Assembly (NCBI GenBank): GCA_007258455.2
Contig: VDFB02047230.1
Span: forward strand, 156,930,635 to 156,994,634
DNA length: 64,000 bases
Reading direction: 5' to 3'
Source: Sequoia sempervirens
Lineage: Eukaryota > Streptophyta > Pinopsida > Cupressales > Cupressaceae
The notes under the pieces are model-generated. The model had not been told where the DNA came from and ran no database searches. It worked only from the letters and a program-made list of their open reading frames with translations. This document shows positions 1-9,521 of the stretch, piece after piece (positions within the stretch are counted from its first letter, which is position 1; each line of letters opens with the position of its first letter). The position numbers and the translations under genes are program-made.

Positions 1-1620
1 GGAGGATTTTACCTTAAAAACACATTTTCTTCACACTTGCCTTAGAAAATTTTCAAATTTCCCCTAGGAAAACTCATCAATCTAGTGCCCATCAAAAATC
101 CTCATCCTGAAAGCTGCAGCGAAGCATGGAAGACTTTAAAATCAACTCCTCATCGATAATCTTGAGTACCTAGAAGAAAATTTTCTCTGAAACGCGACGA
201 ATCCATGGGTACCCAACGAACGGGTTCATTTGATTTTTAAATTTTGAACCTTAGAAAATTATTTCCCTGTGAAATTTAAATCCGTTCTTCACATCTGTGG
301 AGATTTCTTGTTGCTCTGACTTGGAAAATTTTATTGTTCCTGCACTGCCAACACCTTCATCTTCGACAAATTTTACTCATCACAGGAAATTCTTATCACC
401 TCAGAGTCTAGGCGCATTTTCTAGAGGAAGAAAATATTTTGCCTTGGAAAATTTGAATCACTTAGCATTTTTGAAATTTTTGCCTTAAAAAATTTTTTAC
501 TCAACTTCGATCATCTTGCCTGTGATGAGAAAATCCATCAACTTCTCTTAGAAAATCTTCCTGAGGGTGCTTAGCATATTTTATTTCTCACTCACTTCAC
601 ACTTGAAAAATATTTATTTGAAGTCCCAATGCCTTGGCAATATTTTGTTTTTTTATTTTATCACCTTAGGCGCATATTGCATATGAAGGAAGATATTCAT
701 CCTTGCCTTAGAGAAATTTTCATCACCCAGCAAGTTGCTTTACTTCACATTTCACTTCACACTCTAGGCGCATACTTAGCATTTTATTTCCACCACCTTG
801 GAATATTTTCTCACACATATCATCTTGGGCGCTTATCACTTAGAAGAAATTTGAAACCACGCCTTAGCATTTTATTCTCAACACCTCACATGCCTTGGAA
901 AAATCTTCTAAGACTTACCACCTTGGGTGCCTTTTGCACTTGATGGAGGATGACGCCTAGCATTCACCACCTTTCACCATGCCTTGGCAATATTTTTCAC
1001 CTTATTTACCACCTCCATTCACCTTTTACCATCCTAACTTGGGCGCATTTCATATGTGCTGAAGGATAAACTTCCAACGCCCAACATGTGACCTTTGAGC
1101 TCCCTTATTTTGTCCTTACATGCCCTCATTTGGGCACATTTGAGCATAGGAGGAGGATAAAGTTTCCAACACCCCTTTGACCTTGTTGACTCCTTCCTTA
1201 GCTTGAGCGCATTTCTCATGTTGAGGTGGATGAAGCTTGATACATGGGCGCCTATGACATGGTGTGAAGGATGGGCGCATTTTGCCTAGGGAAGAGGATG
1301 AAAAGCGTTGACTTTGCTTTGACCACTCACAACTTGGGCGCATTTTACCCCCTAAGAAGGATGAACTTGCAATTTGGGCGCATTTTGAAGGTGGTGGCGG
1401 ATATCCACACTTAGAAATTTTTTCAACCTTCCTGAGCTTCCCTTGGGCGCATTTTGCTATGCCTGCAGGATAACTTTGTTGACTTTCTTTGACTTTCTTC
1501 TCCTTGGGTGCATTTTGGCCCTGATGAAGGACGAGCTTCATAACTTAGAATTTTCATGCTTTCTCATCAACTGGGCGCATTTCACCATGTCTACTGGATG
1601 AAGTTCCAGACTTGGACTTT
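1..1620. repeat. Degenerate minisatellite field with GGGCGCATTTT and CCTTRGAAAATTTT cores
   Basis: Two short cores recur through this AT-rich stretch. One, read as CCTTAGAAAATTTT or CCTTGGAAAATTTT, dominates from about 40 to 1010. The other, TTGGGCGCATTTT, recurs about fourteen times between about 400 and 1590 (for example near 408, 666, 763, 1039, 1272, 1334, 1374, 1443, 1503 and 1571). In the right half it is usually followed 10-20 bases later by AGGATGAA. Spacing is irregular, mostly 40-100 bases, so this is an old, diverged tandem array. Open frames across it, such as 629-943 and 1116-1541, are low-complexity by-products of the repeat and I do not call them genes. It may be part of the leader of the retroelement whose ORF starts at 4240. 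Confidence 0.6.
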
Positions 1621-1651
1621 TTCTTCGCTTTTTGCCAGCTTACATGTCCTG

Positions 1652-2607
1652 CTATTTATAGTAAGTCTTCTGAATTTGCGTCTCTGAAGCTCAGAACGAC
1701 TTGAAATTTTGCGCACTGCATCCTCTTGACCTCGTTGTCCTGTCGACACTACCATTTTTAGTTGACCTGCTATTTTTAGCCTATTTCTGAAGGTGGTTTA
1801 CTATAAATAGTAACCTCTTATTTCTGATAGCTCCACTGCTCCGATCGACTTGAAATCTGAATGAGGTGCTCCTCACCACGTGACCTTACTGTCGATATCA
1901 ACGCATGCACCCGATTTACTATTTTTAGGCAGTTTCCAAATTGACTTACTATAAATAGTAAGTGCTCCGTTCGACTTGAAATTTCACCAGCAGATAGCCT
2001 GAAGGATGCTGATCGCGATGGTTTACATTGGTTTTCGAAAATTTTGACTTTTGACTCCTCTTTTCAGGCTCCGAAGTTGGAAACCCTAATTCGCTCTGCA
2101 TGCGTATCAAATGATCTCTGTTTCTCTTCGTTTCTGTGGCACTGCGATCAGCTCGTGATTCTGAACTGCTAGGAAGCGGCTGCCGGGACACACCTGCTAA
2201 AAATAGCAAGTTCCTTACTGAGTGATTATCTTCATTTGCATGTCACACCATCGCGAAGCTCTCGAAAAACCCATCAAGAATCATCCGACATGCAAAAGAA
2301 ACCCTGACCTGCAAACCCTAAAAATAGCCTCGGAAGGCTGCATTCTGAAAGTTGTCGTCTTGTTTTGCATGTTACACTGTTGCGAAGGTCTCGAAAAACC
2401 CAGAAGGAATATGCCAACATGCAAAGAAAAACTCTGCATCTGAGCCCTGAAATTTGTCCCGGAAGCTGAACTGCTAAAAATAGAAAGTTGTCTGTTTTCG
2501 CTCAAATTTTGCACGTGAGTATCCTGATGTATTCTGAATGCAGTGTGACTGCCGGAATCTCAAAAATGCTGACTGATTGCCTGTAATTTCACACTTACTA
2601 AAAATAG
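1652..2607. repeat. Array of nine CTA-W4-TAG palindromic sites in 120-150 bp units
   Basis: The 10-mer CTA(A/T)4TAG occurs at 1652, 1770, 1801, 1919, 1949, 2197, 2318, 2474 and 2598. Spacings are 118, 31, 118, 30, 248, 121, 156 and 124, which implies an underlying unit of about 120-150 bp. Several sites are extended palindromes of the form TTACTATAAATAGTAA (1945-1961). Two units near 2235-2330 and 2370-2440 also share a TTTGCATGT-CAC / CTCGAAAAACCC block. The 10-mer matches the type-II MADS (MEF2-like) consensus. Binding is inference, but the repetition is directly visible. No convincing coding sequence is present. Confidence 0.75.
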
Positions 2608-2929
2608 TAAGTACCTCAGAATCTAATGAAATTTTGCTGCGAGCGTGCTGGAAGCACACTGACAATAACGTTAAGTTCAATTTTCAATTTATTCACTTTA
2701 TTCGACCCCAAATTGGCAAGGAAACTCAAAACCCTAATTTCAAACTTGGCCAAATTTCACTTGTTTAAGCTTAAAGACGGGAACGTCCCCAAAAGGATAG
2801 ACGGCAGAAAGAGGGACAACAACAAAACAAACCAAAATCAAGCCAAAAGACGGAAACGAAGCAAAAATTAGGGGGTCCCCATTTGCAATGGGGCGATGTG
2901 TGAAAAACGTCACAACAAGCCCTAAGTTA
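2608..2929. other. No gene; possible LTR-type terminus near 2917
   Basis: I see no coding sequence here. The segment ends with a palindromic stretch around 2876-2892 and then TGTGAAAAACGTCACAACA, ending at 2917, which resembles the 3' terminus of some gypsy LTRs. No primer-binding site follows and no partner LTR was found, so this is only a possibility. Confidence 0.3.
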
Positions 2930-3570
2930 GAATGTAAATGGCAAGGAAAGGAATGAAGTCCGCCTTAGCCAAGAGACTAAATGGCAAGCCATAGAGGAAA
3001 GTCCGCCCCAAGGCAAAAGATGAAATGTCTAAGGCATAGCCACGTAAAGTTTGAATGGCCTAAGGCAAATGAAAGTCCGCCTTGAGCAAGAGTTGAGTGG
3101 CCAGGTCAAAGCTAAAGTCCGCCATGCTTAGAAGAATGTGAAAATTTGAAATTTTTTGCCTAAGTACGAACCTTTGGAAAATTAAAAATACATGTTTGAC
3201 ACTTTAAAAATTTCGCCATGCTTGGAAAGTGTTAAAATATGCTTGAAAATTCGCCTAAGTCCAAATACCAAAGTAAATTTTGCCAAGATAATTTAGGAAG
3301 ATGAAATAAATTTTGGCCAAATAAATTGGACGATTAAAAAATCATGGCCAAATAACTTAGGATGGCAAGAAAATATGGCCAACGAAAGAGGGTAATGGCG
3401 AAATAATTTTGGACAAAAGGAAAATATGGCCAAGTAAAGTTGGACGTGGCTAGATAAATTTTGGACGAAACAGATTTATGGCCAAATAAAATTGGACATG
3501 GCGAAATAAATTTTGGAAAAGGATAGAGATTCATGGCCAAATAAATTGGACGATAGAAATTATGGCAAGA
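2930..3570. repeat. Degenerate arrays with AAAGTCCGCC and ATGGCCAAATAAATTGGA cores
   Basis: From about 2955 to 3130 the core AAGTCCGCC recurs four times with variants of GCCAAG and AAATGGC between copies. From about 3310 to 3570 a second core, ATGGCCAAATAAATTGGACG, recurs roughly every 25-55 bases in about ten degraded copies. The short open frames here are repeat-derived. Confidence 0.6.
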
Positions 3571-4239
3571 AATTTGGAGAAAATGAAAATTCGCCTAAGG
3601 CATTGGCAGAGAAAATTCGAAAAAATAAAATTGCCTTAGACAAAAAATTATTGGCCATAAAAACAAATGGGTTGGAAATAATACATTATTCATTTTTCAA
3701 ACCCAAAGGATAAACTTTAAAAAAAATCGAAATTGGAAAGAGAACAAAAGAGTTTTATTGAACTGGCGATGAAATTGGAAACTTTCCCAGACAAGATCGT
3801 TGAAGATAAAACTTGCCACCCGGAAGCGAAGTGAAAGATGAGTTTAAACTCAATTCGAAGGAAACAATGCAAATTTGCTAAAAAGATCGATCTTCTCACC
3901 TCTATAATTGATTTCACCTCTCATTTGCACAATCATTCGATTTTTGAAGAAGGTGTTAGAAGAAACTTGTTGAGGAAATTTGCAGCAAAGTGAAGGAAAT
4001 AAAATTTTATCAGCTTGCATAGTGATTGTGATCACTTCTCCAGAAGTCACAGGCAGATTTACTTTGCCCACTTCCCTTTGGCATGAAACTTCATTGTTTA
4101 TTTTCTTTCCAGCTTGGTTTTTTTTTTACGAAGTCTAAATTGGTAACTAGCTGGAATATCCTTCAAACTGATTTAAATTTCGAATTCTGATTATTCTCTC
4201 TACTTTTTCTTGCACATTCGTTTTTTCGAAGCGGTAAAG
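3571..4239. other. AT-rich leader without recognisable genes
   Basis: No recognisable protein, RNA gene or repeat. The stretch leads into the ATG at 4240 and is probably untranslated leader of that element (inference). Confidence 0.4.
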
Positions 4240-6018
4240 ATGAAGTTTGCCAGCAAAGGTGTGCAAACACAGTCAAAAATCAAGTCCAAGTGGGAGCACG
4301 TGGTGGACACCGATCTTGGCCATGTTGACCTTGAAGACTTCAGGAAAATAATGTACAGGACTGATGGACGTCTGCCTACACCAATTGCCATGAGGATGAT
4401 GCGCAATGGAATCGTCCACGCAGCTAGATTTCCAACAGCAAAAGAATGTCTGGAGCTTATGGTAGAATGCGCACTACACTACAATGCACGAGACAGACAG
4501 ATAGAAGCTCCTGACGGAAGAGTCCTTGCCTACTTGCCCGAGCCAGCAATCCAAGAAACCTTTGGAATTCCAGTGTACAATCGAACATCCTACCGCACCA
4601 AGGAAGATGCACTCAAGCTTTATCAGAGCCAGCAGGATCTCTGTGCGTCTAACATAAACAAGAATTGGTTACTAAAGCCCAAGCCTACTGTAGGCAAGAC
4701 GCCAAAGAAATTGATCAGAACTCATTTCAAAGAGGAATATGGTGACATCGTTTTGCTACTAAACAGAATTGTAGGCAATTCCCACGGTGCACCTTTCGAA
4801 AATTGGATGTACTATTTTATTGATGAGATAATCACTGGAGTCAAGATGTTCAATTGGTCCAGAATGATTAGTGATAGCCTGCACGAGCAGTTAGTCAACT
4901 TTGAGGAGACCAAAACTTTTCACATGAGCTCATACATCGTATATTCACTTGCAAGATATTACAAGTATCCTGGCTTGACCTGCAAAGGCGTGGTTGGCAA
5001 TGGCCAAGGGCAATTCAAAGCCTACGATTGTTATCCGCAGCTGCAATTGAAAGAGAAGTCTCATTTCCGACGAGCTCATGACGCCTTCTTGATGTACATC
5101 ACCCGGCTTCTTCAAGGCGGAACGCACCAAAGACTCTCACATGAGGCCAAGAGCTTAATCAGTCGGTATGGATTCTGGTTCATTCAATATCCTAAATTCA
5201 CTTACATCAGAATCCAAGGATTCTCCGGAAATCCTTACAGACTTCCTATCTATCCGACCAACAAGATGGTATTGTTGGAAGTGCTGAGGCAGTTAGAGGC
5301 GTATCAAAATATTCAAAGGCCAAATCAGAAAGCAGCTGTCACCTTTCCTTTTTTCATTGGCAACATGGAGGAGTCATGTCCGACGGCACAAGCAGCAGAG
5401 GCTGCTCGACTGGAAATTCAACAATATCCATTCATATCATACAAATCCAGGAACAATTTTGATTCGCTCCATCACATCAGAACTGTGGACGGAGAGAGGT
5501 ACAAGCATCGGGTTGACTTAGAGGACTTCTGGGCTAACACAGCAGATGAATACGACGTAAGAAGGAGGTTGTGGTCAAGATTGCTATTAAGCATGATAAG
5601 GGCTACCGAGCTTTTCAAAGTGCCTGATCAACTACAGGATGATGGAATCTATTTGCAGCCAGGCTTCAATGAAAATGAGCCACTCCCCCCTATAAGATGG
5701 TTTGAACCTGAGATGGGTGACCTGGCGACTCTCATGCGGCCCGTTTTCAAATATTCTCAATGGTGGATAGATCGGCAGGTAGAAATTTTAAGACAGAGAA
5801 ATGTGCAATTCACCTATGAATTGATGGGCGATACAGAGTCCTGTTCTTCAAACGCCGGTGCATCTCGTGAAGATGGACCAACAGATGCTGCCAACTCGAG
5901 AAAAAGGAAAGAAGTTGATAAATCTACAAGACAAGACAAGGATAAAGTGATAGATGAGGGCCTTCTCGAAAGAAGCACAAGTCTAAACCTCTTTAGTCGG
6001 TCACTTCCAGAAACATAG
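4240..6018 (+). pseudogene. Retroelement-associated ORF, N-terminal part
   Basis: The frame is open from 4240 to a TAG at 6016-6018. I chose the ATG at 4240 (MKFASKGVQTQSK) because nothing in frame before it is an ATG. The product is about 590 residues, globular for about 530, with a Trp/Tyr-rich middle (residues about 180-260) and a charged Lys/Arg/Asp tail. The middle weakly recalls the putative plant transposon protein family seen in angiosperm repeats, but I cannot confirm this and see no gag, protease or RT motif. The frame is interrupted: near 5955-5960 the reading frame shifts to that of the next ORF, whose frame runs back through a basic Lys-rich stretch and a TAG at 5994-5996. This piece and 6033-7532 were therefore one ORF. 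The lack of pol points to a non-autonomous element or an extra ORF of a larger one. Confidence 0.65.
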
Positions 6019-6032
6019 AAGAAATACTCTCC

Positions 6033-7532
6033 ATGGATAGAGAATCTTTGGAAAATGCTAAGATCCCTTCTCCAGTCGAAAATATGGAGCCAATACAAGT
6101 AGGAGATGATGATCAACCTTCTCCAGCAAGCACAGAAATCCTAGAATCAGATAATAATACAGATATTATGGATGGAGAATTCGAGGAAGGAATGATTTCC
6201 ACCCTCAGAGGAATCCAAGATGACCCATCCGTCCAAGAAATTCAGGGTATGCAATTGGTCCAAGAAGTTCAAAATATGCCGGAGATTCAGGAAGAGCAAG
6301 AAGTACAAGATATACAAGACGTTCAAGATCAACAGAAGGAAGGAATTGAGCAGCCGACAATCCCAGAGTGGCTGAAAGAAGGATTGAAAAGACAGGCACC
6401 AACGGAGGTTCCTGAGGAGGACAATGACACAGATTTTCTGGCGAGATTAGAGCAAGTTGCCCCAAGGAAGAAGGCCAAGAAATTCTCTACCATCGAGAAA
6501 GATGAGGCTGGCAATCGTACAGTGCAAATTGCAATACCTACAGCCGATAAGTTCCATGATGAAATTGCTCCTGATGAATATGCTATCACGACCATCGACA
6601 TGGGTCCAACAACAAAAGGGCAAGAGGTTGAAGACTTGGACAATTCCGTGGCTACCATCAAGTCCAGGTTGGAAAGAGAAGTTGCCAAGAAGAAAGAATA
6701 TAAAAAAGAAATTCAGCGCCTAAAAGATTACATCCAACAGTTGACCAAGCCCCTAAATGAAGGTGACCAAGCAGCGCTTCCACCTCCAAATTCTTCACAA
6801 GAACCAGGTGCAAATTTTGAAGAAGAGCTGACTACGGCGAAGGAGGCTAAGGATTGGATGGCTGGAAGGAAAGAAGAGGCGTTGGCGTTTGCAGAAAAGT
6901 TAGCGCAAGTAAATGAGCAGGCTTCCTTTATGCTATCACGAGTTGCAGACCTTGCAGAATCATGGAGTAGTCTCGAAGATGTTCAAAGCAGGATCATCCC
7001 ATGTATTCGGGAATTGAAGGGCATCTCAAAGCAAAGGTTGATTGAGGACAAGGTTATTGAGGCCGGAGCGGCATATGATTTCAATGGATGGTATTATGCT
7101 CTGATCTCAAGAAGAGGAGTCCTCGAAAAGGTGAAGCAGGATGGTGCCAGAGTTGAAGAGCTAGCAAAAGAAATTCAGAGTAAAATTTACGAGATGGCTG
7201 CAGATATGCTCGACAAGGATACTGTCCGAAAGAAACATTTGCGGCCAAGGAATTTAAAAGAACAAGTACAGAAAATTTTCTCCACCACCGGGCCAATCAT
7301 GAAAGAAGGCTTCACCAAAGTATTCAACTTCATGGCCGTCAGGAATTCTTTCTTGCTGTAGGAACCAGTATGGGCGACTATTTTTGCAGAGTGTGCTGAG
7401 AGCTTGGATTTGCTGGAATACAATGTCAACGTGCTGCCCGACATTGCCATGGAAGAGGTCAGGTTGATCGTGTCCAGATTCGCCGAATGCAAGGCCGCAC
7501 AAGTGGATAAGGATGCCGCTCCAGATGTCTAG
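6033..7532 (+). pseudogene. Retroelement-associated ORF, C-terminal coiled-coil part
   Basis: Starting at the ATG at 6033, the frame encodes an acidic Gln/Glu-rich segment with VQEIQ/VQDIQ-like repeats (residues about 50-110), a long Lys/Glu-rich probable coiled coil (about 200-245), and a helical C-terminal half. A TAG at 7359-7361 interrupts it, but the same frame stays open for 56 more codons with similar composition to a TAG at 7530-7532, so 7532 is the likely ancestral end. Both internal nonsense codons (5994 and 7359) are TAG, as expected if CAG glutamine codons were mutated. The protein's function is unknown. It lies directly upstream of an LTR-like sequence. Confidence 0.6.
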
Positions 7533-7564
7533 AGTTCTCTTCAGTTAACTAGTTGAGGTTTTAG

Positions 7565-7582
7565 AAACCCTAATTAGGGTTT
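7565..7582. promoter_or_regulatory. Perfect palindrome of two teloboxes
   Basis: AAACCCTAATTAGGGTTT is two copies of the plant telobox (AAACCCTAA) fused head to head, 66 bases upstream of a TATA box. Single teloboxes also occur near 2083, 2314 and 2731. Teloboxes are known plant cis-elements bound by telomere-repeat-binding factors; a role here is inferred. Confidence 0.55.
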
Positions 7583-7647
7583 AGTTCTGTTTAATCTGGG
7601 CCTTTGATCCTGAATCAATCTTGGCCATTCATTGTAATTCTGAAAAA

Positions 7648-7657
7648 CTATATAAAC
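7648..7657 (+). promoter_or_regulatory. TATA box of the LTR-like sequence
   Basis: CTATATAAAC followed by a C-rich tract and CTCACTCTCTCATATTCATT, a typical plant core-promoter arrangement, inside the LTR-like end at 7533-8510. Confidence 0.5.
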
Positions 7658-8510
7658 CCCCCCCCCCTCACTCTCTCATATTCATTAGAAGATTAGAAAT
7701 TAGAGATATAGATATAGATCAGATAGAGGAGATTAAGAAGTTAGAGCAGATTCAAGAGCATTAGATTGTAGAAAATAAAGAGAGTTTTTATGAGATTGTT
7801 GAGAAAACACTACTTTGATAATAAAGTTCAAATGCATGAGGTGCCTTGAATACTTGATTGTCGAATGGTTGCATGGTCGCATATTTTCTTTCTCTCTTAG
7901 TAAATTTGAATTAGAATGTATGTTAGAAGAATGATAGATTGATAACGGAGATTAGTGAAACCGAGCTCATACTTTCTTTGAGTGGATGCTTTTCACCCAA
8001 TGTGTAAAGTTAGACTGAGCTTTATCGTGGATGCTTAACTTCTGTTTGAATAATTATTGTTCGATTTGATGGTAATTATTCATTACGTGAAAATCACAAG
8101 CACATTCCCAGAAGATTGCACTTGCTCTGTGTAGTTGTCGTTTAACGTGGCAAAGCAGAGTATTGTTTAGTTGGTTTCATTTAATCCTCGTCTTCTCTTG
8201 ATTTCTTAGGAATAGCATAGGATCTCTAAAACCCTTACTCTTTTTCACTTTTTTTTAAAAATCATAAAATCCAAAATGATACTGCATTTATGTTTCCGCT
8301 TTTCGAATGGCTTGCAAAAGTAAATATCAATTGTGCCCACAGCAAATCACATCCATACCACAGAGCTTACCTGCATTCATCTTAAACATTGGAATTACCC
8401 TATGACCTTACTTGCAATCTTAGCATAGGAGGTAGTTTTTCAAGAGAGAATAGAGCGTCTGTGACACTTTGTTCTAAAATGTTTGTTGTGTCATAAAACA
8501 CGCATCAACA

Positions 8511-8659
8511 AGAACCTCAAGAGAGTGCTAGGAGTCTTTCTTGCTTAGCAAGGAATCTCTCCCCCTCAATCATTGAACTTCCAACTCTTCTTCCCATGAA
8601 CAAATTATAGAGGGCTTAATAATTTAGATTGATAAAGCAATATGAATTACAACTCCTAT

Positions 8660-8722
<63 letters not shown>

Positions 8723-9335
8723 ATATCTTGATGCATGTAAATACATGGAATTAATACATTCAGACATATGCATTAAATAGCATAACAATATCTATGAACT
8801 ATATCACAGAAAGCGGATGACTCTTCATGTAGATAATTATTTCAGGCACCTCCCTGTAAGTATCGACTTGTAGATATTTCTCAAAAAATGATGATTGATG
8901 CCTCTTGCTCTCCATTTCTTAACATATATATGTCCTTGATGTCTGATTTGGAAGTTCATGTCCCTTGCGGAAAAGACGTCAAATAGAGGGACATGTCCTT
9001 TATTAATCGCCCCCTTTCATCTTTCCATAAAATGAATCACTGCAGCCTTTAATTAATTTCTCTAACATATGTGATTCCTTAGTAAAAGTTAATTTATTAT
9101 CATCAGTGATAATTCATTTATTCTGCCTTGTTTGACTTAAACGATTTGCTTGATTAATATATATTAATTTTCCTTTACTTCTATATTTACTAACTGCGGT
9201 TCATTATATGAAATCTATCAGCAATCAGATTGTATATTTTCTTCATGTTGACTCATTGTTATGCCATCCATTTGGGGCAGGGTTATGACAGCAGTTTATC
9301 TCTTTGTTTCCTTATGGGACCATGGCATTCAAAGT
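8511..9335. other. No gene; AT-rich spacer
   Basis: No coding or RNA gene is recognisable. The only structure is the AT microsatellite annotated separately. Confidence 0.5.
8662..8719. repeat. (AT)n microsatellite
   Basis: Uninterrupted AT dinucleotide repeat of about 28 units. Confidence 0.95.
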
Positions 9336-9521
9336 CTCTTAAATGTCTCAAGGACAACTTGGAATCCCCAAACTAGGTGGCATCTCAAAAACATCCCCGA
9401 GACTTGGGCAGCGGTGGTGGGACAGCGAGGGGACATTTCCCCCAAGTCCCCACATCCCAGAGAAGTCCTCGTCCCAGAAATGTGAGGTTCTTTGGGGGGG
9501 ACGCATCCCCATGGAACACTG
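9336..9521. mobile_element. Right-end relic of a hAT element related to 22302-25902
   Basis: The last 40 bases (a G run, then ACGCATCCCCATGGAACACTG, ending at 9521) match the right terminus of the complete hAT at 25902 (G run, ATGCGTCCCCATGGAACATTG). The preceding 150 bases share its subterminal GGGACAGCG, GTCTC and TCCCAG motifs. No left terminus is visible, so only the end of the element survives. The short frames across it are not genes. Confidence 0.65.

Larger units (their letters stand above)
7533..8510 (+). mobile_element. LTR-like 3' end of the element carrying the 4240-7532 ORF
   Basis: The stretch has LTR-like features in order: a telobox palindrome (7565-7582), a TATA box (7648-7657), a run of C, a transcribed-looking purine-rich region, and a terminus TCATAAAACACGCATCAACA ending at 8510, typical of plant gypsy LTR ends (...CA). 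The left boundary is not defined because the matching 5' LTR is not in the window; it would lie before base 1. The TSD therefore cannot be tested. Confidence 0.5.

Noticed and set aside
1116..1541. A minus-strand 141-codon open frame with repeated KCAQ/KMRPS segments, resembling a repeat protein.
   Set aside because: The repetition comes from the underlying GGGCGCATTTT DNA repeat, and the frame has no family motif.
2876..2917. LTR 3' terminus marking the 5' LTR of the element with the ORF at 4240.
   Set aside because: The LTR-like sequence at 7533-8510 is not similar to it, and no primer-binding site follows 2917.
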